Assembly (NCBI GenBank): GCA_911728435.2
Contig: OU452198.1
Location: 29,665,902-29,729,901, forward strand
Source: Apoderus coryli
Lineage: Eukaryota; Arthropoda; Insecta; Coleoptera; Attelabidae
Direction of reading: 5' to 3'
Length of the DNA stretch: 64,000 nt
The position numbers and the translations under genes are program-made. The notes under the pieces are model-generated. The model worked only from the letters and a program-made list of their open reading frames with translations, made no database searches and was not told where the DNA came from. This document shows, in pieces, positions 46,678 through 58,757 of this stretch. How positions within the stretch are numbered: position 1 is the first letter of the stretch; the number at the start of each line of letters is the position of its first letter.

Positions 46678-48748
46678 GATATTTTAAACGGAGAATCGTT
46701 AAATTGTTTCCTCTTACAAACTGTGAAAATTAAAATTAGAATTTGGTTTAGTTGTGGTTAATTTGGTTAATTATAAGTAGGTACTATTCGTTGTTTATTT
46801 TCAATTATATTCATAAATTGAATCTAAAACATTCGTTTTGGTGGGCGGAAAATGCACGACCAAACTTTTTTTTTTTAGTATAATTTCTGTTGTAAGTTAT
46901 TTTCAAATTTTCGCGTTAAAATGGTTATGCTATTTTTCTACCAATCTGGTATAGCGCGAGAGCACGCATGTCAAAAACTCCACTTTAAGTAGTTCCGTCG
47001 GAGGAGAACTATCTAGCGAATGCACTAATGAAATAGCTTTCCATTATAAGTTCCTAAATGAAAATTAAAAGCTAGAGTATCAAATAAGGTGATCGTAAGT
47101 ATTGTGCAAGCAGAACAACTGACTGGACACTGGGATTCGTGCTGAAGAACGGGCCCCTATAAAATATAACCCTTACTAGCAAGGTTTGTACAAAAGTGTA
47201 ATATACAAATTTAAAATGGTCCGATGTCTTAATTAATATTTAATTTCGTACAATAATGTTAAAATCAAACTAAAAATAGGATTATCTTCAATTGTGCAAT
47301 AAAAATTACAAACAAAAATAAAAGCTTTTAGTATTTTGATATAGAAAAATGAACCCCAAAAGTCATCATATATCTTCTGTACAAAATAAATAAGTTTATA
47401 GATTTATAGGATAGATAGGATAGATATGTTTGAATAATATAAAGATTTATCACTAAACATAAATATTCTCCTTGATATTCTTATAACAAATACCTAATAC
47501 CAAAAACGTAAATAATAAAATCTATATGTATTTTCGAAAACTATCTATGGAATGCAATTGGCACAACAGTCTATTACCCACTGCTTTTGTCAGGCGTATG
47601 TGAGCAAGCACATGAACAAACATTGCTGTTAGATTGTTCTATGGTCTTGAGAAAATACACGATATTTGGAGCAAATATACTGGTATAGAGGGATTCTCTC
47701 TGTCACGTTTGAGTTTTAGGCGTGGACAAACAGCAAATTCTATCCAGTGTGCGGTTGCTGTGGTTCGACCGTTAATCCTTTAAAGGGTTTTCCTTAGATC
47801 TAAGCCCTATCTTATATATAATGTATTGTATATATGTATACAGTTTGCTGTTTGTTAAAAAAAATTCTTTGCATTGCAGTAAACGTTAAAGCAGTAACAT
47901 TATATACACAGTTAACATCGCTAGCTGATGGAGAATATATAAGTATAAGTTAGTATAATAAGCAACGATAATAATTTGAAACTATAGTTTAAACATTTGA
48001 AATAGTTTAACTGTAGATAAAGCCTTATTACGTTATGTATGTACATTTCTTTTTGATCCAACGAAGTTTTTTTTATAAATAATATTCCTGTTTTACAGTT
48101 AAATGTTCTAGAGAAGTAATATCACGCGTTGTAATGGGCTCTTGTAAAGTATTGCAATAAAGTGCCACAAATTTGTGGTGGTGACATTGTTAATAGAAAT
48201 ATTTTTAACTCATCGTATTTAGGTTTTCGCCAACAGGGCGAGTATAGGTAAGTTTCGAAAAACTAATATTTTCCTAAAAATTATGTTTAATTTATTCAAA
48301 AGCACACTATTGAAGCATCATGTATATTAAAACAGTCACAGAAAAAGTATAGTGTGAAACTCACATAAAATGACTATTTCCTACTCGTATGATCATACTC
48401 GTAGGTGTAGTATAAGGATAAATTAGTTAATGTATACATATTAGATATAAGTTAAAAGCACTAGGAATGCACCGCACAATTGTTGTAATTAATAAGTTAC
48501 TAAGTAAGTATATATTTGTTATATTAAACATTGCAATTAATCAAAAATAATCAAAATAATCGAATGTTATATTTCTTTAATTTACTATTAATAATTAATT
48601 ATAATCTAACTATGAAATAGAAAAGACTCGTTTTATTTAAATTCAACTCCTCTTCAGCTCTAAGTTTATCACATGGCGATCATGCCTAAAGAACTCAATA
48701 TTAAAATAGTATTTTAAGTTTAAGTAAAAACTCATATTAAAACAAAAT
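46678..48748. other. Non-coding stretch
   Basis: No gene seen. It includes the inverted partner (48200-48420) of the repeat at 34.85 kb. The patch at 47560-47830 is slightly less AT-rich but shows no coding signal that I can name. Confidence 0.4.
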
Positions 48749-48895
48749 ATGGGAAATTCAAATAGTAAAGATGAAGAAATTATGATAGCACAAGCCGGAA
48801 ACAGTGGTGGTCAGACCAATGAATTGAAATTGGGGACAATCCAAGATATACGAGTACTACATTTGTTGGCTGTTGTATTGTTGGTCCTTTGGTAA
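48749..48895 (+). CDS. Small ORF with myristoylation-type start and hydrophobic end
   Basis: 48 codons from ATG 48749 to TAA 48893. The product begins MGNSNSKDEE, fitting an N-myristoylation signal (Gly2, Ser6, Lys7), and ends in a hydrophobic segment (VLHLLAVVLLVLW) that could be a membrane helix cut short. A second frame just after the stop continues with hydrophobic and basic residues, so a frameshift may have truncated a longer protein. I recall short MGNxxSK ORFs with one membrane helix in insect LTR-type elements, but no gag or pol is visible nearby. A basic, Lys/Trp-rich frame near 49520-49620 might be a remnant of the same protein. Confidence 0.4.
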   Translation: MGNSNSKDEEIMIAQAGNSGGQTNELKLGTIQDIRVLHLLAVVLLVLW

Positions 48896-51800
48896 TTTGG
48901 GTAGTATGGTTGTAATAATTAAAACACTGTTTAACGGTATGTACAAAACTGCATATTTATTAAAACGGAAAATAGTGTGTTTGAGAGTTAGGTTGTTAAA
49001 ATCTGGAGAGAGAGTTTTGGCACGAGAGAGATGTTGACTGTTTTGATGTTGAAGACTGACTGGGGTAAAATTATAGAAAAAGCATTTCTGGAAAGAAAGT
49101 ACCACATCTGGTCGGTACGTGGTTTTAACAATGGCCACTGCTTTTTCTATGTACATACTAGGGATTTCTTTTGTTCCCGAAAATGAAAAACAGTAAAGAG
49201 AAAGCAGAAATATTGGTGCCAGATGTTTGGACATTTGGTGAAATTTAGAAAACATTATTATTATAACGAAGATCAGGATAGAAATTGTAAGAAGTAACGT
49301 TGGGGTTAACGAGGTTTAAATTATGTTTTAGTAAGCAATAATGGTTAAGTATTTAATGGGTCAACAGTAATAGTAATAAAATATGGGAATGGAAATATGA
49401 TAGTTATACAAATATAAATAAAATTATTGTTGGATATGGTAATGGACATATGTAATATAAGCGGATTAAGCGGATGTTATGTGACGAGAGTTGATTGATT
49501 TAAACTGACTGGAAGAAGTACGAGGCGCATACAAAAATTTGGAACAAGATAATGTGGAAAAAAATCTACGGCGAATTAAAGAAATATTTTAAACTATTGC
49601 GGGGTTAGCCGTGTACATAATTACTGTTATTATCGGGATATTTTACCTGCTATTGTAAGAAGGTAGGTGCTATGCAGGTCTACACCAAGGGGTGAACAGA
49701 AGCTAAAAAACCTATATTTTTCTATAACGTTTTGATTATTATAAGTTTATTTTTGTTGGTACACTAATTTTTAGCATATAAAATAAACCTTATTCTGAAA
49801 TGCAAACTTACGATATAAGTGTAGGACATTCTGAACATGGGTGTATATATGCAATATCTTTACTAAAGCAAATATGTTTTATCAAAATATTTGTTTGTGT
49901 AGGTAGGTAGTACACACATTTTCAAAATTGGTTTGAAATATAACTTCCAAACGGGATGTATATAATACAAAATCAGGATCTGACCTCATTAATCCACCAA
50001 AATTACTTAATCCTGTCTTCAAAATGAGCAGCACACAATCTGTAGCTACTCAATTTTTACTAGCTGTTATATATCAATCATATTGTATACTTTCAATTAT
50101 TGTTGTTATATTTGTTAATTCTTGTTTATGTTAAAACTGTCAACTTATGTCAAGATATGCGAATTAAATTGTAATAATAGACAGAAGCTTCGATAACAAA
50201 CAGGTATAACGTTGAAGAACAACAATCGACCACGAACGATCAGAACGGCAATCAAGAGTTTTTGGATCAAGACCAGCCTTTGCGTAAATCCACGAGAAAT
50301 AAAAAGAAACCGGAGTATTTAACGTATTCTTGAGAAAGCAGCTCCGGGTAAATGTTATACAGGGTGAACTATCACTCAGTACAAAAATTTTAACCACATG
50401 CTCAGGAAAGCATGAAAAACCATAAAAAATTTGTATATACCACATAACTATAAAAATACAATACAATAAGTTTATCGAAACAAAACTTACCTTGCTTGAT
50501 CTTTTGGAAACGTGAAAAACGATAAGTTACAGTTATAACTCGCTGAACACACTACGCCACACTTAGGTTTATTCATGTTAACGGAAAAACGATAAGAATG
50601 TAAATTTCGCAATCACACATTATCTCACTTGCAATCGAAAATCTCAGATTAACGCTGCCACTCAATATCCGATCACTCGCAACGCTAAACTAGACTAAAT
50701 TGCGTGTGGCGCCTCTGTCTAAACTCAGTACGTCATCGAATCCCTCTGCGCGAATGAGGTGCGCAAACTAGCCGCGCCCACCAAACATTATATTCTCTCC
50801 CTTAGTTGTTCTCTGGTATAGTATCTTATAGTATATATAGTAGCGGGCCAGAATGTGGCTGGGATTGCGACGAGTCGATACCGTTTTTAGCGTCTACTGA
50901 CCCTTCTTATCTATAGTTATTATTCGGTGACATAACCTTCTATCTGAAAAGTTTTCTTTTTGACTGGCTGACTCTTCGAGCCGATTCTACAGGAACCTTT
51001 TGCACAGCGGACAAATGAATATTTTTAATAACATTATGTCCGTGCACCAGTTTATCGTGAGATGCAACAGGCGAGCATTTCACCCCTTTTGTTTTCAGTT
51101 CAATAACATGATGCTTACTTTATTCCGAGCTCCATTCGAACACACACCAAAATGCCGACAATATCCGATTACACTGTTCTTTAAAGATTGAAGATTTGCA
51201 TTACTCAGGTGCTAGAATTAACTCTGATACTCTCAATATATGTTGGTCAACATTGCTAGTGCCCAGAGCCTGGCAATAATTGAGACAATGACTGTTCACT
51301 GTTTGTAACAAAGGAAGAGGATAGTAATGCATTACCCATGTTTAATATTTATGTCGGGGAACAAGTGATGGCATCTCCTGCGACGGCAGGACCCCCCTGG
51401 AATTCACGTAATGTATTCAATAGATAAAGGCATTGCGTTGGAGATATTCCATATAACTGGAAATTTAAAATTTTGTTTGATTTTCGCAACAATCACCAAA
51501 GTTTATAGAAAGGTATACATCGAAATGTTTTGTTGCTACAAATACCAGTAGTATCAAATACATTGATGTATTGAATATTCTTCTTTCATGTAGTATATAT
51601 AAGATATATTTGTAATTTAAGCTGTCAAACTTGAAAGTTATACACAATATATTTTCCCTCGCGAAATGCTCAGCTGGGTCCACGTGAAGTTATTTTTGTC
51701 AGCTGACGTGCGAGCGACAGTTAATGTAGAAGACCTCGAGACTTGCCGAGCGTTATATGAATGCCACAGTGAAAGTTTTCGTATGCGGCTTTCATAGCTT

Positions 51801-52534
51801 GAATAACTTGTCTCTTTGGATGACAAAACGTGAGACGCGTAACATTAGTGCGAATATTGAGAGGTACTGCACGTTACCTAAGCGCAGCCGCATTTTAGTC
51901 TTCCTTCGATACCAAGGATTCTGGAGAAGCAATCCTTCAAAACTAGCTTGTTTTGGAGGTGCATAAAAAGTCTGTTTAACAGGGTTAAACCCAACTTCAT
52001 GAACTCCTTTACAATATCCTAATGAAATTTAGCTGGTTTGTCAGAACATGCAAAATAAACAGCACCCTGCTTCTCGCCAAGGGTCGTTTGTTAGTGATTA
52101 AATTGTTTCCTATTTATAAGCGATTAAAAATGTAAGTTTTATTTAGTTTTCTTTTCTTGAGCCTTATTTCTTCAATATTTAGATTTGAAACCTTCTTAGG
52201 ATGAGGCTCACAAATTACAACAACAGGTTAAATAACGCCTTGTTATTTATTGTCAAACATTTTTAAAAAAACAACGTTTCGGCAACGTACATCTGTTGCC
52301 TTCTTCAGGTAATTTACATACAAAAGGTCCACTAGACGATGTTTGTGTCTTGTTACATAGTCATAAAATTTAAGGATCTGCTTTCTATCTATCTTATCGT
52401 TTATTGATATGGGTTTTACGAAAAGCAATAAACACATCTACAAGTAGGTACATGAATAACAAAAATATATAATTTTTGTCTCTTTTCTTTGTTCAACTTT
52501 TAGAAACAGGTGGACCGAAGAATGACATGTTTAA
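48896..52534. other. Non-coding stretch
   Basis: No recognised gene. Short ORFs at 48857-49255, 50164-50466, 51000-51191, 51465-51683 and 51757-51966 carry no family signature. The 50500-51000 and 51340-51420 parts are less AT-rich. ACAGGGTGAAC at 50360 looks like another small MITE end. Confidence 0.4.
52276..52308 (-). other. Hammerhead-like core
   Basis: On the minus strand: CTGAAGA, one extra A, stem GGCAAC, an 8-base loop, stem GTTGCC, GAAAC. The six-base-pair stem is perfect. The core base U is replaced by A relative to CTGATGA. Confidence 0.4.
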
Positions 52535-53632
52535 ATACAGTGTAGTCTCACTTTTGAACATCGAAATACCTTCATGTAAATTAAATGTCGGACTTTTATT
52601 ATTATATACAGAAGCAAATTGGAGGGTGTCACGGTTTCCCATCTCAAATAATATATAAAGGGTGAATAAAAAAACAATAAGTTTTTGTCCAGTCGCTGAT
52701 TCGGGAGATTGAGAAGTCATTATAAAATCGTATTGTTTCTTGCTTTACAAATGGTAGTGACTGGTTAATCTTTTGAACGAACTCAAACATAAAATACCTA
52801 AGTATCAACAATCATTATTAAAGTCGACATAAAAATGTATTTTATTTCTAAGACGTAAACTACTATTCACCCTGTAGCTGTATTTGTATAGGAATATATT
52901 TTCAAAATGCTCTTTTCTTATTGGCCATTTTTCATTCTGTAGTACCTAGTTGTCATTCTTATGAGGCAATTTTGGAAAGGCAATAGGACTTTCAAGTTAA
53001 AGATTCCGTAAGTTTTTGTTATTCTTTTAATTGAAGGCCTTTTTGTTTCCAACCAATTTTTATAAAGTTTTAAGTTGTTTATTTTAGTAATTGAAGTAAA
53101 TTCAGTTTTCAATTGTAATAAAAGTTTCGCATAGGAATTAATATAATTATTCCTAATTATATTAATTAATCGATTTTAAGTTGTACAATAATGGATAAGA
53201 TTTTCTTCTAAATTTTCATTATCGTTTAATTGTTTTATTTTTTTATTTATACATATTTATTTCTTTGTTGTTATTCATTTTCTATAATAATTTTAATTAT
53301 TAAATTAGTTGTTTTGAGCCAAACCTATGCGTTTTATTTCTAATCAAGTTTTCGTTATGTTGGTGGTTAATTAATAATTTTCTTTTAAATAATAAGTGGC
53401 TGACCGACAGAGATCCAGAATTCTAAAAGGTGAGTAATTTTACATTACTTTAATACAGATTAATAAAGTTGATATTTTTTGTTTGTTCTTCTTTAATTGG
53501 AACCGCTCGTAAAGCTTGAAACGAACCCATAACAATTTGAATAGCATATTGGGATTCATTCTGGACTGAGCTATAAAATTAGTATTCTTTCTGAATGTAA
53601 ATAATACCCGCTAATTCAAAATAGTTACACAA
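52535..53632. repeat. Copy B of the 1.1-1.3 kb dispersed repeat
   Basis: Same orientation as copy A with scattered substitutions and an internal deletion near 53000. It ends at about AAAATAGTTACA, just before the 3' end of the minus-strand LINE. A splice-like pair, AAAAG|GTGAGT and TACAG|ATTAATAAAG, sits near its right end in both copies. Two copies 8.4 kb apart could be LTRs, but no retroelement genes lie between. Confidence 0.75.
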
Positions 53633-53633
53633 T

Positions 53634-54870
53634 AACAATCATCTTTATTTCAAAATTATGTTAGAACATAAAATGAAATTACGTCAACTAGGTACCAATA
53701 CCCTCTACATGATTGTAAATAAGACATTCTGTTTAGTATTCTTATACATCGTTTTTGCACCACAAAGATACTTTGCACATTACTATCTACCCAAAAAATA
53801 ATACCATATTTCATATGAAATTCAAAGTTTGCATGATACAAAATTTTGAATGTTGCTTTATTGAGATACTGACCTACACTTCGTAAAGCATAGCAGAAAG
53901 AATCCAATTTATTTACTAATGACTTAATATGGCTTGTCCAATCTAAAAATTAATTGATGATAACTCCTAAGAATTTAGATTCAAAGCTTGCATGATACAA
54001 AATTTTTAATGTTGCTTTATTGAGATACTGACCTACACTACGTAAAGCATAGCAGACAGAATCCAATTTATTTACTAATGACTTAATATGGCTTGTCCAA
54101 TCTAAAAATTCATTGATGATAACTCCTAAGAATTTAGTTTGTGTTCCAAGTTCTAGTCCAGTATTTAAGTCAAGGGCAACTTCTTTGGGTTTTGAAATTT
54201 TATTTTGTTTAGTTCTAAATAAAATAGCATTAGCTGTTCCAGAGTTAATAATTAATTTATTTTGGGTGCACCATTGTGAAAGCTTAACATAGAAATATCT
54301 TAAGTCTCGCTACAAGTGATTTATATTTTGACCTCCTATAAGAACATTAGTGTCATCAGCATAATTTACTATTGTCAGATTTTCCTCTTGTTTCAGATTA
54401 TGTATGTCATTAAAATAAACTAGAAAAAGAATGCTGTCCTGTGGAACACCAAAGTTATTCAATTTCATTTCTATAGATCTAATTTTTTCAATAATTAACT
54501 TTCTGTCAAGGTACAATAGCAATAGATAAATCTATAAACAAACCAATTGACGTATTGTTTTTTTCAAGGTTTTCCATAATAATATTTAAAAACTCAAAGA
54601 TTGCAGTGTGCGCTGATTTTCCCTTTGAGTAGCAAAAAACTACAGTAGACACATATCAACACCGTATAGATCTAATTTTTTCAATAATAACTTTCTGTCA
54701 AGGCTATTTTAAGATTTAGATAAATCTATAAACAAACCAATTGACATATTGTTTTTTTCAAGGTTTTCCAGAATAATATTTAAAAACTCAAAGATTGCAG
54801 TGTGTGCTGATTTTCCCTTTGAGTAGCATAAAACTACAGTAGACACATATCAACATAGCCTTAGAAAAAT
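53634..54870 (-). pseudogene. LINE relic with two internal tandem duplications
   Basis: Read on the minus strand, pieces in order are YSKGKSAHTAIFEFLN...GLFIDLSK (RT motifs 1-2, about 54840-54690), FGVPQDSILFLVYFND and YADDTNVLI (54450-54330, the catalytic ADD region), and SVGQYLNKATFKILYHANFE with IFVVQKRCIRILNRMSY (53900-53700, connection region). Its 3' end at about 53634-53660 has AATAAAGATGATTGTTATT. One stretch is duplicated in tandem at about 54474-54661 and 54662-54850 (187 bp), another at about 53820-53980 and 53981-54145. The match is to Jockey/CR1-type elements. Many frame breaks. Confidence 0.85.
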
Positions 54871-54931
54871 AAACTAGTATAACACGAAATATATTTTCAA
54901 CAGTTTCTTGTGACAAATACGAGGCACCTAA

Positions 54932-56011
54932 CACTTTGACTGCCACGTCATATTCACTGGAGGGTCGCTAAGGCCACGCGTTTTTTTATATAGAAATTGA
55001 ACTAAATGCCTACACAACACTCACTTATATATACTAGGTGTTAATTTCATTGATATTATGGCCTTAACGCTAGTGTGTAAAAAATATACACGTGGCCTAT
55101 AAGCGGAAAAAATACCTAGCGCCACATGTATATACGACGATATACACATTTTAAATCTGGAAAAGGTTCCTGGAAGAGTCGAAGGCAAAACAAAACCGGA
55201 AGCCGTGGTTGACTGTATAGTCAACCTTTTGCTTTATTATAATAAAACAAAAGGTTTTCTTGACATCTCGGACCAGTTATCGTCGTATTCCTTCTCGGTA
55301 AGGTGCAACATCAAGTAGTACAAGAAAGTGGCACTCGAATTACGTACGGGCGCAAGTGTAATAAACGCATGTTATCTATACAACAAAAACTAATCGCAAA
55401 AAGTTAGCATTATCGATTTCAAGGAGAAATTGTGTTTGAGGCTGCTGTCCATTGGCAAAAAAATATTCCTGCACCAGATTGTCTACCTCCACAAGTACAC
55501 AAATTGAATTAAGTAGCAAAAAAAAGCCGTTGTGTTATTTACTACCAACGAAATAAAAACCAAGCTTACCACTAAATGCCAAATGTGTATTGTCAAATAT
55601 CTCTCTTAGACTGCTTTTTGCCAGACACAATATTTTGCGTAAAATAAATCTTCGACACTAATTAAAATTATTATATATATATATATATTGTATTTCGATT
55701 AATGTATTTATATTTAGGTCATATAATAAGTCCTAATCTACCAAATGTATTTAATTTCACAAAAAAATAGTGCCTAAGTAATAAAATTATCAATAAAATA
55801 TTTAACTTTTATCAAAAGTCGGCGCTAAAATTATTTTATCATAGCCCCACGCCTCGCTAAAAAATATCCCATAAGAAATGCACGTAAATCGTGCTACTCT
55901 AGCATACACACGGCGCAATATGCATGATCGCATGTGTATACCAGAATATACACGTGGCGATCTGGTCTAGGCTACTGTGTATACTCAAAGATACACACGG
56001 CAGTCAAAGTG
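54932..56011 (+). mobile_element. Deleted piggyBac element with both ends
   Basis: The left end CACTTTGACTGCC (54932-54944) is inverted exactly at the right end, GGCAGTCAAAGTG (55999-56011). Each is flanked by TAA-type remnants of a TTAA site. CTTTGACTGCC ends are typical of one piggyBac branch. Near both ends TATACAC(G/A)-type motifs repeat, at about 55088, 55120, 55908, 55935 and 55978. Inside is the end of a transposase gene. Confidence 0.75.
55305..55640 (+). pseudogene. piggyBac transposase C-terminal relic
   Basis: From 55313 the frame reads K-stop-YKKVALELRTGASVINACYL, another stop, then SIIDFKEKLCLRLL. This matches the (W)YKK.A.ELL.G..V.NA..LYN helix pair before the Cys-rich tail. 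The tail is seen in shifted frames (KSRCVIYYQ, then KTKLTTKCQMC). Stops include TAG at 55316 where the family has Trp. The catalytic domain is gone. Confidence 0.75.
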
Positions 56012-57841
56012 CTAATCAATGCTAGATGCGAAAGCTAGCTGCATCTTGTTCTTACTCACCAAGTACGAAAATTTAAAGTTAAATTATATTTTTCCTACTA
56101 TGATTTTCGGTGATGATAAAACTCCAATAATTATCACAGGTTACATTTCTATCAGTACCCAATATGGGTGCCATTATTTTATCCTAAGAAGGTGCATTGT
56201 TTCATAGACATCTCTTTTCGAGATATTTTTTTTAATCCGAAGATTAGGTTAGGTTGAGCTGGAAGGCTTCGGGTTCGACTTGGTGATACTTTTTTTCTAT
56301 AAACTCTGGTATTCGGAAATATTTTTTATGCATTAAAATTTAATAAATTATATTTTTTATGTTTCTTTTTTTTTGCAAAAAATATTTTAAGAAGTAAACT
56401 AGTTATGTGTATGTATGTTACACATCAGATTTTTTGTTTTGTGAGCTTAGTTTTATTTACTGATATATCCGATAATTGAGTCATGCAATTGTAATGCACC
56501 CACGCTGCTTGTGCATTTACTACGTCTCAAACTAAATATTGCTGCCCAGCCTGCCTGCCACTTTTTTGTTTGTTCAGTTTCCGATTATTTAGTATAGCAG
56601 GTGTAAAACATTGATTATTTGGCAAACAATGCTCAACAACTTTCTGTCTAAACAGAAATGAATTGGGATTGTCCCTATAACTGGTTGCGTCACCGCCATT
56701 TCATATCACACTGGAACGACACTCCACAAGAAAATCATCGACAAATCGAAAGCTATTATATTGAAATATGCGATTTAAATGCTCCTACTATTCATATTAG
56801 AGGAAAAGCAGGCACCGCATCAACAGCAGCACTATAAAGCATCTAACCGGAAATGATGTTGAATTTATACTAAGTACTTTCTTGCCATTCAGGGTTTCTC
56901 TTTTCCTGTATGTAAAACCCTTAAAGGTATTATATCTATCTACCTACCGAGTATTATAGGATTTATTGGAGTTGACTGTGTTGGGAGGCTGTTTAGTAGG
57001 GAAAGCGCTATTGGTGTGGAAGTGTACGGCTATGTGTGTGCTTAAGATAGATGAATAATAGGAAATGTTGAAAGCGAACAGTAATATATCGTTTTAGGGA
57101 TTAATACATAAAACGTCACCAAATAGATGTACGAATATATAGATGATATATGAGCTGTATTTTTCTTAGGCCATTTAACCAGCAAGTAAAATTCATTTCA
57201 AATAATATGTCCCCAAAACGTTTAACTTGTGTCGAATGTCAGTCTATGATAAAGGGTTATTAAATAAAAAATCTACTTATAGTACAATAAAAACTACAAT
57301 ATCATAGTAAGTAAGTAATAGTACTACGTATAAAAAAAAATAACTATTTAGTTCTTAATAAACTATTACCGCATACCAAGGATTTCCCAACATTGAATTC
57401 AATTTCAGATCTTTCCACATATGCCGTCCATCTACCGGCAAAAACATAGCTGTACAACATACTACTCTAAGGCATTCCTTACCAGTAGTCACAAAATACT
57501 ATTGGCTATTTTACATAACAAAAAGCGATGAAATGTATATATATATATATATATATATACAAGCTAATTATCGAGACTTGTGATACAGTATTAAAGACAT
57601 CATCATATTTTAAATTAATAATAAATAAAATAAGTATGTGTAGTGGATATAAGCCCTTTTTATCTGGAGAATAATCAAATGGAAATCAAGGTTAATGATT
57701 TGTTAGTCTTGAGGCACTTTGATTACGCGATTATAATTTATGGTCCGCGCATAAACAAAGTTACAAATATACGAATACAGTGGGTTTAGATTGTGACGTA
57801 TAAATTTTTAATTCAAAAGGATCGCTCGAATTATTAATTAA
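56012..57841. other. AT-rich non-coding stretch
   Basis: No gene recognised. There is an (AT)n microsatellite at about 57535-57560. The 56019-56207 ORF has no features. Confidence 0.45.
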
Positions 57842-58757
57842 TTTTCTGAAGTAATCCATCTATCGAGGAATGAATGTTATTATTTGAATAAAACGACGTC
57901 TACTCCACAAAATGATCTTTATATATACGTTGAAATTCTTATTAGTTGCCAGGCATGTTTCGGACTACACGTCCATCATCAGTGGCTAAGGAACCTTGTA
58001 TAATATAGTTAAATGTGAGGATTACACTTCGTATGAAATTAACATAGAGATTTTACATTGATTTTTGATTTGAACGTTTATACAATATCTGTAAAATAAT
58101 GACTTAATTAGGATGTGATGTAATATTATTATACTTGTTGGAATCTTACCATTTTTTGGAAAGTTGGTGTTAAATTAATAAAATGAAATAAAAATAAAAT
58201 GGATTTAAATTATTAAACTTTGTAGATCATTTCTACTTGTATCATTAGTTTTTTCTTCTTTTTTCTCATCTTTGAGGAAAATGTTAAATTTGAAGTGAAC
58301 TGGTAAGAGCCCACCAGTACAGTCGCTTAAGGATTACAAACAAGAAAAACAACAAAATGTCGAGTGGTGAGGATGAAGATAGTTGTATATATATTAAGGT
58401 TTCAGCCAAAGCTACACATTTGGTGTTTTAGGTGAGGTGAGGTGAGGAAGTCAAATGAGGTGAGTAGATGAGGGTTGTTTAATTTATAATGTATTAAGTG
58501 AGTGAATTTTGGTAAGATATTGAGATAAATTATTTGTTATATGTGAAGTCCATGTCTTTTATATTTGTTATCTAAGGGTATATTAATCTTAATGTTCGAT
58601 CAAAAAATGTAATGGTGTCTGTGGATTAATGACTCTATTGTTTGTGTCTAAGAAGAAGTGAAATGTTATGTTATAACCTAACATGTCTGGCAACTAATAA
58701 GAATTTCAACGTATATACAAAGATCATTTTGTGGAGTAGACGTCGTTTTATTCAAAT
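57842..58757. repeat. TIR element related to the 25.3 kb palindrome
   Basis: Inverted ends of about 76 bp begin TTTGAATAAAACGACGTCTA (57883) and finish with its complement at 58756. Homology continues inward to TTAGTTGCCAG. The left flank CTGAAGTAATCCATCTATCG is shared with 25.26 kb. The interior is non-coding, with a GGTGAGGTGAGGTGAGG run at about 58432-58448. Confidence 0.85.
57957..57982 (-). other. Hammerhead-like core in a TIR
   Basis: On the minus strand: CTGATGA, one extra T, stem GGAC, loop GTGTA, stem GTCC, GAAAC. It is the cleanest of the one-extra-base motifs in this window. Present only in the left arm; the right arm lacks it. Confidence 0.45.

Noticed and set aside
44096..53632. 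Full LTR retrotransposon with LTRs at 44 and 52 kb
   Set aside because: No gag, protease, RT or integrase motifs between them, and the copies differ too much in their ends to define TG...CA termini.
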